Under the pieces are notes generated by a model. That model did no database searches, had not been told where the DNA came from, and was given only the letters and a program-made list of their open reading frames with translations. This document shows, in pieces, positions 37,741-47,255 of a stretch of 64,000 nt of DNA (its first letter is position 1; the number at the start of each line of letters is the position of its first letter). The translations under genes and the position numbers were made by a program. The stretch comes from Alphaproteobacteria bacterium (GTDB taxonomy: Bacteria > Pseudomonadota > Alphaproteobacteria > JAVJRE01), in assembly GCA_040218575.1 (NCBI GenBank), contig JAVJRE010000001.1, forward strand, positions 62,001 to 126,000, written 5' to 3'.

Positions 37741-37815
37741 TGGAGCGGGCGATGAGATTCGAACTCACGACCCCAACCTTGGCAAGGTTGTGCTCTACCA
37801 CTGAGCTACGCCCGC
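37741..37815 (-). tRNA. tRNA-Gly (anticodon GCC)
   Basis: The reverse strand folds as a full cloverleaf. The acceptor stem GCGGGCG pairs with CGCCCGC. The D arm is GCTC/GAGC, the anticodon stem CAACC/GGTTG has loop TTGCCAA (anticodon GCC), and the T arm has TTCGAAT. The discriminator is T and CCA is encoded (75 nt in total). Confidence 0.97.
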
Positions 37816-37997
37816 CCGCTCCGGCCCCGGTGGCGCGCTGGCCGCGGGGCGGAGGCGGATGATAGCGGCGCGCCCACGCTTTGCAAGAGACGGGGGCATG
37901 GGCGGCGGCAGGAGACCGGAGACAAAGACAGAGGCCGGCGCTGCGGGCAGGGCGCGGGCGGCGGTGAAATGGCGCCGGCCGGTGCTAGACTGGGCGT

Positions 37998-38924
37998 ATG
38001 ACTGACAGCCACACGCCACGCCGTATCGCCCTGCTGTCGCCCGGCATCATGGGGGCGGCGGTGGGCGCCGCCCTGGTGCGCGCCGGCCTTGGGGTCACCA
38101 CCTGCCTCGCCGGACGCTCGGCCGCCAGCCGGGCACGGGCGGAGAGTGGTGGCCTGGCCCTGGCGGATGATCTGGCCGGGCTGCTGGCCGGTGCCGATCT
38201 GGTGCTGTCGGTGGTGCCGCCGGCGGCGGCGCTGGCCACGGCCGAGGCGGTGGCGGCGGCCATGACCGCCGGCGGCGGCCCTCGGCAACGGCCGGCCTAT
38301 GCGGATCTCAACGCCGTATCGCCGGCCACGGCCAGGCGTATCGCCGCGGTGATCGCGGCGGCGGGCGCTCCCTTCATTGATGGCGGCATCGTCGGCGGGC
38401 CGCCGGCCGCCGGCAGCGCCGGCCCGCGTGTCTATGTGAGCGGCGCGGCCACCGGCGCCATGGGGGCGCTGGACGGCATGGGATTCGCAGTCATGGATCT
38501 GGGGCCGGAGGTCGGTCGCGCCTCGGCCCTGAAGATGGTTTATGCGGCGCTGACCAAAGGCACCAACAGCCTGCACACGGCGGTCATGCTGGCGGCCGAG
38601 CAGCTTGCCGTGACAGAGCCGCTTGTGGCGGAACTGGCGCACAGCCAGGCGGCGGCGCTGGCCAGTCTGGACGGAGCGATCCCGCGCCTGCCGGCCGATG
38701 CCGGGCGCTGGATCGGCGAAATGGAAGAGATCGCCGCCACCTTCCGCGCGGCCGGGGTGACCGGGGATTTTCACGACGGGGCGGCTTGGGTCTTCCAGCG
38801 GCTGGCCGAAAGCCCATATGGAGAAGAGACGCGCGAAACCATGGACCACGGCCGCAGCCGGGCCGAAACCGTCCGGATCGTGGCCGGTGCGCTGCAACGG
38901 CCCGCCAAAGGAGAGATGTCATGA
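37998..38924 (+). CDS. NAD(P)-binding oxidoreductase with DUF1932 domain
   Basis: A 308-residue protein of the beta-hydroxyacid dehydrogenase / 6-phosphogluconate dehydrogenase-like superfamily. The N-terminal Rossmann motif is [20 protein letters not shown], with [11 protein letters not shown] at the substrate loop. The C-terminal DUF1932 domain has [16 protein letters not shown], where the Lys is the expected catalytic residue. Substrate unknown. Its ATGTCATGA end overlaps the start of msrB by 4 bp, so the two are cotranscribed. Confidence 0.88.
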   Translation: MTDSHTPRRIALLSPGIMGAAVGAALVRAGLGVTTCLAGRSAASRARAESGGLALADDLAGLLAGADLVLSVVPPAAALATAEAVAAAMTAGGGPRQRPAYADLNAVSPATARRIAAVIAAAGAPFIDGGIVGGPPAAGSAGPRVYVSGAATGAMGALDGMGFAVMDLGPEVGRASALKMVYAALTKGTNSLHTAVMLAAEQLAVTEPLVAELAHSQAAALASLDGAIPRLPADAGRWIGEMEEIAATFRAAGVTGDFHDGAAWVFQRLAESPYGEETRETMDHGRSRAETVRIVAGALQRPAKGEMS

Positions 38925-39406
38925 GCGATACCCGCCCGCCGGCCACCGCCGGCACCGCCGCGCCGGACCCGGTGCGCCGCAAAGTGGTGAAGAGTGATGC
39001 GGAGTGGCAGGCGCAACTGTCGCCGGAGGAATACCGGGTGGCCCGCCGCAAAGGCACCGAACGGCCCTTCACCGGCCGCACCTGGGACAATCATGCGGCC
39101 GGAACCTACACCTGCGTGTGCTGCGGCCAGCCTTTGTTCCGCTCCGAGAGCAAGTTCGAGTCCGGGACCGGCTGGCCCAGCTTCTACGAGCCGGCGGACG
39201 GCGAGGCCGTGAACGAGCATGAGGACCGCAGCCTGTTCATGCGCCGCACCGAAGTGGTGTGCAGCCGCTGTGACGGCCATCTGGGCCATGTGTTCGATGA
39301 CGGGCCGGCGCCGACGGGCCTGCGCTATTGCATGAATTCGGCGGCGATGAACTTTGTCGCCGATAAGGAGGACGGCGGTTCAGGCGGCGGCTCCGGCGGC
39401 GCGTGA
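38921..39406 (+). CDS. msrB: Peptide-methionine (R)-S-oxide reductase MsrB
   Basis: A 161-residue reductase that repairs methionine-R-sulfoxide. Zinc Cys pairs are in CVCCGQPLF and [10 protein letters not shown]. The catalytic Cys is in [10 protein letters not shown] (usually RYCINSAAL), and [11 protein letters not shown] is a family block. The ATG at 38921 overlaps the preceding stop (ATGA). The C-terminus ends in a Gly/Ser-rich tail. The 250-bp gap downstream carries the palindromes and repeats listed next. Confidence 0.95.
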   Translation: MSDTRPPATAGTAAPDPVRRKVVKSDAEWQAQLSPEEYRVARRKGTERPFTGRTWDNHAAGTYTCVCCGQPLFRSESKFESGTGWPSFYEPADGEAVNEHEDRSLFMRRTEVVCSRCDGHLGHVFDDGPAPTGLRYCMNSAAMNFVADKEDGGSGGGSGGA

Positions 39407-39522
39407 GGCTGGCCGCAACCGGTCGGGCCGCCACCTCGTCGCCATAGGGCCATCCGGGCGCGAAACAGGCGCGCGACGATCCGGCCGCGAAGCGGCGGCG
39501 CAACACTAAGGAAAGCTTAAGG

Positions 39523-39564
39523 GTTTATGGTAAACATGGCCGGCCGGCGAGGAGCGCCGGCCGG
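39523..39564. promoter_or_regulatory. Two adjacent hairpins upstream of the glutamate dehydrogenase gene
   Basis: GTTTA-TGG-TAAAC (39523-39535) lies in an AT-rich island. It is followed by a perfect 10-bp inverted repeat (39540-39549 and 39555-39564, CCGGCCGGCG/CGCCGGCCGG) whose 5-base loop reads AGGAG. The second would be a very stable RNA hairpin in the leader. No T-run follows, so a terminator for msrB is less likely than a leader or operator element. Confidence 0.45.
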
Positions 39565-39583
39565 GCTGGCCGGCGCCGGTCCG

Positions 39584-39649
39584 CCAGACGTCACGCCAGA
39601 TGTCGCTTCGCCGGACGTCCCTGTACCAGACGTCTTTGCGCCAGACGGG
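39584..39649 (+). repeat. Five phased direct repeats (CCAGACGTC-like) before the glutamate dehydrogenase gene
   Basis: Copies start at 39584, 39596, 39611, 39626 and 39641 (CCAGACGTC, CCAGATGTC, CCGGACGTC, CCAGACGTC, CCAGACGGG). Spacing is 12, 15, 15 and 15 bases. The last ends 7 bp before the chosen ATG and overlaps its Shine-Dalgarno. If translation began at the in-frame ATG at 39600 they would encode a short repeat (LRRTS LYQTS LRQTG). Confidence 0.6.
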
Positions 39650-39656
39650 AGCAACC

Positions 39657-42600
39657 ATGGGCCAAGCCGCCACCGGCAACCGGCTGCAGGAGTTGATCGA
39701 TCGGGTCGGCGCCGAAGCGGCGCGCGCGGCCAATGGCCTGGGGCAGGACGCGGCGGAGGATGCGGCCCGTTTCGTGCGGGCTTTCTATGCTCATGTGCCA
39801 CCGGAGGATGTGCTGACGGCGGCGCCGCGCGAGCTGGCCGCCGCGGCGCTGGCGCTGTGGCGGTTGGGCGACAGCCGGCCGCCGGTCACGGACATGGCGA
39901 CGGGTGGAACCTTCACGCCGCGCATCCGCGTCTATAGCCCGGATCCTGAGTCCGATGGCTGGAAATCGCCGCACACGGTGGTGGACATCATCCACGACGA
40001 CATGCCTTTTCTGGTGGATTCCATCACCCGGGCGCTGGCCGCCGATGGCCTGGCCCTGCACCTGATCATTCATCCGGTCGTGCGGGTGCAGCGCGACGGC
40101 GACGGCCGCCGACTGGCCCTTATCGACGACGAGATGGAAGGGGCCGACGAAGCGGCGGTCAAGGACAGCGACCATAGGGATGACGCCGGGACCGGTGGTT
40201 CCGGTGACAGTGGCGGCCCCGGCGACAGTGGCAGTGCGCGGCCGGCGATTGCCAATGGCGGCGGCGACCGGGCGGACACCTTCCCCCGGACCATCGCCGA
40301 ATCCTGCATGCATCTGCAGATCGACGAACAGACCGCCGACGCCCGGCTGCGGGCGATTGAACAGCGTATCACCGCCGTACTGGGCGATGTGCGCTCGGCG
40401 GTGGGCGACTGGCAGGCCATGCGGCAGAAGGCGGAAACAGTGGTCGCCAGCCTGGCCAGCGATCCGCCGCCGGTGTCGCCGGACGAGATCATGGAGAGCC
40501 GCGCCTTTGTGGAATGGCTGCGCGACGGTCATTTCACCTTTCTCGGCTACCGCGAGTATGACGTGCGCGGCAATGCCCACGACACCGCCTTTCATGTGCG
40601 CGCCGGCTCCGGCCTTGGCATTCTGCGCGACGATCAGGTGGTCGTCTTCCGTGGCCTGCGCCAGGCCGGAGCGGCCTCGGCCGAGATGCGGGAGTTCCTG
40701 CTGCAGCCGCAGGTGTTGCTGGCGACCAAGGCCAATCTGCGCGGCACGGTGCATCGCACGGCGCACCTGGACTGTATTCTGGTGAAGGACTATGCGGACG
40801 GCGTGGCCGTGGCGGAGCGGGTGTTCGTCGGCTTTTATACGTCCACCGCCTATTCACACCCGGCCAACTCCATCCCCTTCCTGCGCCGCAAGGTGCGCCA
40901 GGTCATCAGCCGCGCCGGTTTTGACCCGCAGAGCCACAACGGCAAGGCGCTGGAAAACGTGCTGGAGAGTTTTCCGCGCGACGAGCTGTTTCAGATCGAC
41001 ACCGAGACCCTGTACGACACGGCCATCGGCATTCTGAATCTGCACGAGCGCCAGCGGGTGCGCCTGTTCATGCGCAACGACCCGTTCGGCCGTTTCGTCT
41101 CGGCGTTGGTCTTCGTGCCGCGCGAAGCCTATGACACGCGGCTGCGCACGGACATCGGCGAGATTCTGGCACGACGCGTGAACGGCCAGGTCAGCACCTT
41201 CTATCCGCATCTGGCCGACGGCAGCGTCCTGGCGCGTATCCACTACATCATCCGCACCCGGCCCGGCCAGATCGCCGACTATGACACCGCGGAGGTGGAG
41301 CGAGAGGTGGCGCTGGCGGCGCAGAGCTGGACCGACCAGCACAGCCAGGCACTGGTCCAGGAACTGGGCGAGGAGCGCGGGCTGGCCCTGCTGCGGGATT
41401 ATGCGGTGGCCTTTCCTCTGTCCTATCGCGATGCGGTGTCGCCGGAGGTGGCGGTGCGCGACATCGCCTTTCTGGAAGAGGTGCGACAGACCGGCGATAT
41501 CGCCACCAAGCTCTATCGTCCGGCGAACGCGCCGGCCAACCGCCTGTGCTTCAAGGTGTTCCACAGGGGCGGGCCGATTCCCCTGTCTGATATCCTGCCG
41601 ATTCTGGAGAATCTGGGCCTTAGGGTCATCAGCGAGATTCCCCACGAGATCAAGCCGGAAGGGTCCGAGCCCATCTGGATCCATGATTTCCACGCCCAGG
41701 CCGAAGGCGCCGACGATCTGGACCTGCAGGCCATCGGCGATCTGTTTCGCGTGGCTTTCAGCGAGACGTGGCATGACCGGGCGGAGAATGACGGGTTCAA
41801 CCGGCTGGTGCTGGCGGCCGGCCTTAACTGTCGCCAGATCAGCGGTGTCAGGGCCCTGGCCAAGTACCGCCGCCAGGCCGGCACCACCTTCAGTCAGGCC
41901 AGCATGGAAGCGGCGCTGGCCGCCCAGCCGCATCTGGCGGGTCTTATCATCCGCCTGTTCCAGTGCCGTTTTGACCCGGCCCAGGATGATGCCTCCCGCG
42001 ACGAAAAGGCCGCCGCCCTGGCGGCGGAAGTCCGGACCGGCCTCGACGCGGTGGAAGACCCCGACCAGGATCGCATTCTGGCCGGCTTTCTCAATCTGGT
42101 GGAAAGTTGCCTGCGCACCAACGTCTATCAGACCGTCACGGGCAGCGATGGCGTAGCCAGAGCGAAGTCCTACATGTCGTTCAAGTTCGACAGCCAGAAG
42201 GTGGACGATCTGCCGCTGCCGCGGCCGATGGTGGAGATTTTCGTCTATAGCCCGCGCACCGAAGGTGTCCATCTGCGCGGCGGCAAGGTGGCGCGCGGCG
42301 GTATCCGCTGGTCGGACCGGCGCGAGGATTTCCGCACCGAGGTTCTGGGCCTGATGAAGGCGCAGATGGTGAAGAACGCGGTCATCGTGCCGGTGGGCTC
42401 CAAGGGCGGCTTCGTGGTCAAGCGCCCGCCGGCGGACCGTGACGGGCTGCGTGAGGAAGTGGTGGCGTGTTATCAGACGCTGATCCGCGGCCTGCTGGAC
42501 ATCACCGACAATCGGCTGGGCGATTCGATTCAGCCGCCGCCCCAGGTGGTGCGTCACGACGATGACGATCCCTATCTTGTGGTGGCGGCGGACAAGGGCA

Positions 42601-44711
42601 CCGCCACCTTCTCTGACATCGCCAACGCGCTCGCTCTGGAATACGGTTTCTGGCTGGGCGACGCCTTCGCCAGCGGCGGCGCCAACGGTTATGACCACAA
42701 GAAGATGGGCATTACCGCGCGGGGTGCGTGGGAATCGGTCAAACGCCACTTCCGCGAAATGGGCCGCGACACCCAGAGCGAGGACTTTACCGTGGTCGGC
42801 GTCGGCGACATGTCGGGCGACGTGTTCGGTAATGGCATGTTGCTGAGCCCGCACATCCGGTTGCTGGCCGCCTTCAACCACATGCACATCTTCGTCGACC
42901 CGGAGGCGGACACGGCCAGGGGTTTCGCCGAACGCCAGCGTCTGTTCGACCTGCCACGCTCTGCCTGGAGCGACTATGACCCGGCGGCGCTGGGCGCCGG
43001 CGGCCGCATTTATGAACGCCGCGCCAAGAGCCTGAAGCTGACACCGGAGATTCGCGCCCGCTTTCACCTTGACCAGGACGAGGTGACGCCGAACGCGCTG
43101 ATGCGCGCCATCCTGACGGCGGATGCCGATCTGTTGTGGTTCGGCGGCATCGGCACCTATGTGAAGGCGGCGCACGAGAGCAACAGCGAGGTCGGCGACC
43201 GGGCCAATGACGCCATCCGGGTCAATGCCGGCGAGGTGCGGGCCCGGGTGGTGGCGGAAGGGGCCAATCTGGGGCTGACCCAGTTTGGCCGCATCGCCTA
43301 TGCCCAGAATGGCGGACCGGCCGGCAAGGGCGGCCGCATCAACACCGATGCCATAGACAATTCGGCCGGGGTGGACGCCTCCGACCACGAGGTCAATATC
43401 AAGATACTGCTGGACCAGGTGGTGCGCGACGGCGAGCTGACCGGCAAGCAGCGCAACGACGTGCTGGCCAGCATGACCGACGAGGTGGGGCTGCTGGTGC
43501 TGCGCGACAATTACCTGCAGGCCCAGGCCATCTCCATTGCCGAACATCGCGGCTTTCTTATGCTCGGCGCGCAGAAGCGTCTGATGCTGCGGCTGGAGCG
43601 TCAGGGCAAGCTGAACCGGGTGGTGGAAAACCTGCCCGACGATGAGGTTCTGGCGGAGCGTCAGGCGGCGCACCGCGGGCTGACCCGGCCGGAGTTCGCT
43701 GTTCTTCTGTCATACGCCAAGATCAATCTGTACGAAGAGCTGATCGAGTCGACCCTGCCCGATGACAGCCTGCTGATTGACGATCTGGTGCGCTATTTTC
43801 CGACGCGCCTGCGCGAGACCTACGCCGAGGACATCCGGCATCATCGGCTGCGCCGCGAGATCGTCGCCACCAGCGTCACCAACTCGCTGATCAACCGGGC
43901 CGGCGTCGCTTTTGCCAACGAGATGATGGAACGCACCAGCCGGCCGGCGGCAGACGTGGCCAGGGCCTATGCGATTGCCCGGGACTCCTTCGATCTGCGC
44001 TCACTGTGGGCGGCCATCGAGGCGCTGGATACCAGTGTGCCGGCGGCGGCGCAGATGGACATGCAGCTGGATACCATCCGCCTGTTGGAGCGGGTGACCC
44101 TGTGGTTGCTGCGTACGGCCGAGAGCGTCGAGGACGTCGCCCACGCGGTAGCCGCCTTCGCCCCCGGCATCGCCCGCCTGGCCGCATCGCTGGACAGCAT
44201 CATGATGGACGGCGAGAAAGCCGAGCTTGCCGCCCGCGCCGGTCGGCACACCACGCGCGGCGTACCCGAGGACCTGGCGCGGCGGGTGGCCAGCCTGGAG
44301 ACCCTGGCCGCCGGACCGGACATCGTCGGCATCGCCGACGCGGTTCGCGCCGAGGTGGAGGATGTGGGCCGCTGCTACTTCGCCGTGGGCGACCGCTTCG
44401 GCTTTGAATGGTTGCGTGATGCGGCCATGAGTTTGACGCCGGACAATGACTGGCAGCGTCAGGCCCAGACCGCGCTGGTGGACGACGCCTTTGCCCGCCA
44501 GTCGGCGGTGACGGCGCACATTCTGGCCGATGCGGCCAGCCGGCCAGCGAGTGAACCGGCGGTGACGCCGCTGGACGCCTGGGCCGGACATCACCCGGTG
44601 GCGGTGACCCGGGTACAGCAGGTGATCGGCGAGTTGCGCACGCAGCCGGTGGTGGAGTTCGCCATGCTGAGCGTCGCGGCGCGGGCCCTGGCCCGTCTGG
44701 TTCAGGACTAG
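39657..44711 (+). CDS. Large NAD-dependent glutamate dehydrogenase (GDH-180 type)
   Basis: About 1684 residues, the size of the proteobacterial large NAD-GDH that deaminates glutamate to 2-oxoglutarate. Regulatory ACT-like N-terminal domains precede the catalytic core (GGKVARGGIRWSDRREDFRT, then KAQMVKNAVIVPVGSKGGFV). NAD-domain segments include VGVGDMSGDVFGNGM and RVVAEGANLGLTQ. A Gly/Ser/Asp-rich insert (coded at about 40140-40290) interrupts the N-terminal region and may be a flexible loop. The start at 39657 follows GGGAG by five bases; 39600 is the upstream in-frame alternative and would add the repeat-coded peptide. Confidence 0.96.
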   Translation: MGQAATGNRLQELIDRVGAEAARAANGLGQDAAEDAARFVRAFYAHVPPEDVLTAAPRELAAAALALWRLGDSRPPVTDMATGGTFTPRIRVYSPDPESDGWKSPHTVVDIIHDDMPFLVDSITRALAADGLALHLIIHPVVRVQRDGDGRRLALIDDEMEGADEAAVKDSDHRDDAGTGGSGDSGGPGDSGSARPAIANGGGDRADTFPRTIAESCMHLQIDEQTADARLRAIEQRITAVLGDVRSAVGDWQAMRQKAETVVASLASDPPPVSPDEIMESRAFVEWLRDGHFTFLGYREYDVRGNAHDTAFHVRAGSGLGILRDDQVVVFRGLRQAGAASAEMREFLLQPQVLLATKANLRGTVHRTAHLDCILVKDYADGVAVAERVFVGFYTSTAYSHPANSIPFLRRKVRQVISRAGFDPQSHNGKALENVLESFPRDELFQIDTETLYDTAIGILNLHERQRVRLFMRNDPFGRFVSALVFVPREAYDTRLRTDIGEILARRVNGQVSTFYPHLADGSVLARIHYIIRTRPGQIADYDTAEVEREVALAAQSWTDQHSQALVQELGEERGLALLRDYAVAFPLSYRDAVSPEVAVRDIAFLEEVRQTGDIATKLYRPANAPANRLCFKVFHRGGPIPLSDILPILENLGLRVISEIPHEIKPEGSEPIWIHDFHAQAEGADDLDLQAIGDLFRVAFSETWHDRAENDGFNRLVLAAGLNCRQISGVRALAKYRRQAGTTFSQASMEAALAAQPHLAGLIIRLFQCRFDPAQDDASRDEKAAALAAEVRTGLDAVEDPDQDRILAGFLNLVESCLRTNVYQTVTGSDGVARAKSYMSFKFDSQKVDDLPLPRPMVEIFVYSPRTEGVHLRGGKVARGGIRWSDRREDFRTEVLGLMKAQMVKNAVIVPVGSKGGFVVKRPPADRDGLREEVVACYQTLIRGLLDITDNRLGDSIQPPPQVVRHDDDDPYLVVAADKGTATFSDIANALALEYGFWLGDAFASGGANGYDHKKMGITARGAWESVKRHFREMGRDTQSEDFTVVGVGDMSGDVFGNGMLLSPHIRLLAAFNHMHIFVDPEADTARGFAERQRLFDLPRSAWSDYDPAALGAGGRIYERRAKSLKLTPEIRARFHLDQDEVTPNALMRAILTADADLLWFGGIGTYVKAAHESNSEVGDRANDAIRVNAGEVRARVVAEGANLGLTQFGRIAYAQNGGPAGKGGRINTDAIDNSAGVDASDHEVNIKILLDQVVRDGELTGKQRNDVLASMTDEVGLLVLRDNYLQAQAISIAEHRGFLMLGAQKRLMLRLERQGKLNRVVENLPDDEVLAERQAAHRGLTRPEFAVLLSYAKINLYEELIESTLPDDSLLIDDLVRYFPTRLRETYAEDIRHHRLRREIVATSVTNSLINRAGVAFANEMMERTSRPAADVARAYAIARDSFDLRSLWAAIEALDTSVPAAAQMDMQLDTIRLLERVTLWLLRTAESVEDVAHAVAAFAPGIARLAASLDSIMMDGEKAELAARAGRHTTRGVPEDLARRVASLETLAAGPDIVGIADAVRAEVEDVGRCYFAVGDRFGFEWLRDAAMSLTPDNDWQRQAQTALVDDAFARQSAVTAHILADAASRPASEPAVTPLDAWAGHHPVAVTRVQQVIGELRTQPVVEFAMLSVAARALARLVQD

Positions 44712-44776
44712 AGCCGGATACCGTGCCGGGCGTGGCGCGGCTGGCGAGGCCGGCGGTCGCCGCCTAGAGTGCGGCC

Positions 44777-46105
44777 ATGACAGCGACGCCCGAGAGCGAG
44801 GGCCAGGCCGGTCGCGGCGGCGCGGGAGGCACACGGCACACACGGGGCACCGGCGGGCGCGTGGCGTGGGCGGTCTTCGACTGGGCCAACTCCGCCTTTC
44901 CCACGATCATCATCACCTTCGTCTTCGCCACCTATTTCACCCAGGCGGTGGCGGTCGATCCGGTCAGCGGCGCCAGCCAGTGGGGCGTGGCCATCAGCCT
45001 GTCGGCGCTGGCCATTGCCCTGACCAGCCCGCTGCTGGGGGCGCTGGCCGATGCCGGCGGACGGCGCAAGCCGTGGCTCGGCGGCCTGACGCTGCTGATG
45101 ACGGCGGCCACCGCCGGACTGTGGTTCATTGAGCCGGAGCCGCGCTTTGCCCTGGCGGCGCTGCTGCTGGTGGCGGTCGCCAACTTCGCCTTCGAGGTGG
45201 GCATCGTCTTCTACAATGCCATGTTGCTGCCGATCACGCCGCCGGGTCGCCTTGGCCGCTGGTCCGGCTGGGCGTGGGGGCTTGGCTATGCCGGCGGCCT
45301 GGCCTGTCTGGTGATCGCGCTCTTCGGTCTGGTGCAGGCGGAGCCGGCGCCGTTCGGTCTGGACGATCACGCCGCCGGCCCGGTCCGGGCGACGGCGCTG
45401 TTGGTGGCGGCGTGGGTGGCGGTGTTTGCCGTACCGTTGTTCATCTGGACGCCGGACGGGACGGCGCGCATCCGCCAGCCGGGTCGCATCATCGGCCGGG
45501 CCTTCCGGGAGCTGGTGGAAACCGTACGTCAGGCCCGACGCTATAGCGCCATCGGTCGTTTTCTCATCGCCCGCCTTGTCTATATCGACGGGCTCAATAC
45601 CATCTTTGCGTTTGGCGGAATCTACGCGGCCGGCACCTTCGGTCTGAGCCTGGAGCAGGTGCTGCTGTTCGGCATCGTCATCAATGTGACGGCGGGGATC
45701 GGGGCGGCGGCCATGGCCTGGCTCGACGACCGGCTGGGGCCTAAGCGTGTGATCGTGGTGTCGCTGGCGGCGATGATCGGGCTCGGCCTGCCGCTGTTGC
45801 TGACCACGGACATCACCATGTTCTGGATTCTGGGCACGGCGCTTGGCCTGTTCTTCGGCCCGGTGCAGTCGGCCAGCCGCTCGGCCATGGCGCGGCTGGC
45901 GCCGGTCGGGATGCAGGGCGAGATGTTCGGCCTGTTCGCCCTGTCGGGAAAGATCACCGCTTTTGTGGGGCCGCTGTTGTTCGCCTGGCTGAGTGTGATG
46001 TTCGACAGCCAGCGCGCCGGCATGGCCGGCGCCGTCGCCCTGGTGGCGGTGGGTCTGATCCTGCTGCTGCCGCAGCGCCTGCCCGGTGGCCGGGATCCAG
46101 GCTAG
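44777..46105 (+). CDS. MFS transporter, Atg22/UMF1-like
   Basis: A 442-residue, twelve-segment inner-membrane transporter. The N-terminal FDWANSAFPTIIITFVFATY is the hallmark of the Atg22 (vacuole effluxer)/UMF1 family of the MFS. The loop with LGALADAGGRRKPWL is an MFS motif A variant. Bacterial substrates are unknown. It follows the glutamate dehydrogenase gene by 65 bp on the same strand. Confidence 0.9.
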   Translation: MTATPESEGQAGRGGAGGTRHTRGTGGRVAWAVFDWANSAFPTIIITFVFATYFTQAVAVDPVSGASQWGVAISLSALAIALTSPLLGALADAGGRRKPWLGGLTLLMTAATAGLWFIEPEPRFALAALLLVAVANFAFEVGIVFYNAMLLPITPPGRLGRWSGWAWGLGYAGGLACLVIALFGLVQAEPAPFGLDDHAAGPVRATALLVAAWVAVFAVPLFIWTPDGTARIRQPGRIIGRAFRELVETVRQARRYSAIGRFLIARLVYIDGLNTIFAFGGIYAAGTFGLSLEQVLLFGIVINVTAGIGAAAMAWLDDRLGPKRVIVVSLAAMIGLGLPLLLTTDITMFWILGTALGLFFGPVQSASRSAMARLAPVGMQGEMFGLFALSGKITAFVGPLLFAWLSVMFDSQRAGMAGAVALVAVGLILLLPQRLPGGRDPG

Positions 46106-46122
46106 GCGGGACGCAGGCGGGT

Positions 46123-47193
46123 TCAGGCGCGGCGGGCGGTGACGGTGATGTGGCTGATGGCCAGGTCGGGATCGCCGAGACCGCGAAAGGGCCGGGCCAG
46201 GCGCGGCCGCACAGGCGCGACGAAGGCGGCGGCGCGGGCGCGCAGATCGTCATCAGCCAGCGCGGTCGCCTCCTCCAGCGACAGAGGCGTTGGCAGGGTC
46301 GTCTGGGCGATGCGGCAAACCCGCAGCTCGCCATCGGCCAGCCGGCCACCGGCCCGGGCCGCCCGCAGCCAGGCGCCATAGGCCGGCGCGCGCAGGCGGG
46401 CCGGCCGGTCCGAGGCGGCGGACATCAGGCGCCAGGCCGCCTCGCCCGGTGTCAGGAAGGTCAGCGGATGGTGGCCGGCAAAGAGTGTGCCGGCGTCCAG
46501 CGGCACATCGTGGACCATGACCCCGCCGGGCCGCAGCGCCGCCGCCATGGCGTCCAGCAAGGCCAGCGGGGCGGCGTCGGCGGTCAGCGCCCAGTCCGAC
46601 AGGATGACGTCAAACGGACCGGCCGCGGCGAGGACCGCCTGGGCCGCCTGGCCGAAGTGGATGCTGAGATCGCCGGCGGTCTCGTCGCCGGTTTCGCCCG
46701 CTGCCGCATAGTCCTGACGGATGCGCCGCCGCGGCGACAGGTAGCGCTGGCGCAGAGCCTCGGCCACCGCCTCCTGGTCCTGGCGGCCGAAGCGCCGGTC
46801 GAACCGTTCGATGACCACCACGGAGGCACCGGCCCAGGCCAGCAGCAGGGGCAGGCCGGCGTGGCGACCCATGCCCAGCAGGGCGATGCGGCCGCCGAAC
46901 GCCGGCTGGCCGGCAAGTGCGGACAAGCGCGCGAGGCGGGCTTCGGTGAGGCGCACCTCCGCCGTCACATCGGCGCGACCGGGCGGGCGGTGGCGAACCC
47001 GCTGGCTGGCGCGGCCTATCCAGTGGGACAGATTCTCCGCCAGCAGGGCGAGGCTGTTGCGCCACAGACCGGCGTCAGGTGCGGTGGCGGGCGGCAGGAG
47101 CGGTCGCGCCTCTACCGGCCCCCCGGGCACCGGTCCGCCGCCGTCCTGCTGGTCAAGGTTATGCTGGTCGCCGTCGCTCACGGGTGCCAGCAT
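46123..47193 (-). CDS. SAM-dependent methyltransferase-like protein
   Basis: A 356-residue protein with a Rossmann-like methyltransferase core at about residues 100-240: IALLGMGRHAGLPLLLAWAG, VVVIERFD (acidic end of beta-2), PFDVILSDWALTADAAPL and ALRPGGVMVHDVPLD. The N-terminal 70 and C-terminal 100 residues match nothing I know. The methyltransferase call rests on the fold pattern only. It is convergent with the MFS gene and divergent from the isoprenylcysteine methyltransferase-like gene. Confidence 0.65.
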   Translation of the reverse strand: MLAPVSDGDQHNLDQQDGGGPVPGGPVEARPLLPPATAPDAGLWRNSLALLAENLSHWIGRASQRVRHRPPGRADVTAEVRLTEARLARLSALAGQPAFGGRIALLGMGRHAGLPLLLAWAGASVVVIERFDRRFGRQDQEAVAEALRQRYLSPRRRIRQDYAAAGETGDETAGDLSIHFGQAAQAVLAAAGPFDVILSDWALTADAAPLALLDAMAAALRPGGVMVHDVPLDAGTLFAGHHPLTFLTPGEAAWRLMSAASDRPARLRAPAYGAWLRAARAGGRLADGELRVCRIAQTTLPTPLSLEEATALADDDLRARAAAFVAPVRPRLARPFRGLGDPDLAISHITVTARRA

Positions 47194-47255
47194 GCCTGCG
47201 CCAGGCGCGCGGTCACAGGGGTCTGGCCGGCAATCGGTACGATCGGAGGGGAATC

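Noticed and set aside
39539-39564. Rho-independent terminator for msrB
   Set aside because: The hairpin is strong but no T-run follows on the plus strand; a leader or operator role is at least as likely.
39584-39649. CRISPR array
   Set aside because: The repeats are 9 bp at 12-15-bp spacing, far too short and close for CRISPR, and no cas genes are present.
40854-43673. 939-codon open frame antisense to the glutamate dehydrogenase gene
   Set aside because: A shadow of a strongly conserved gene; no domain and unnatural composition.
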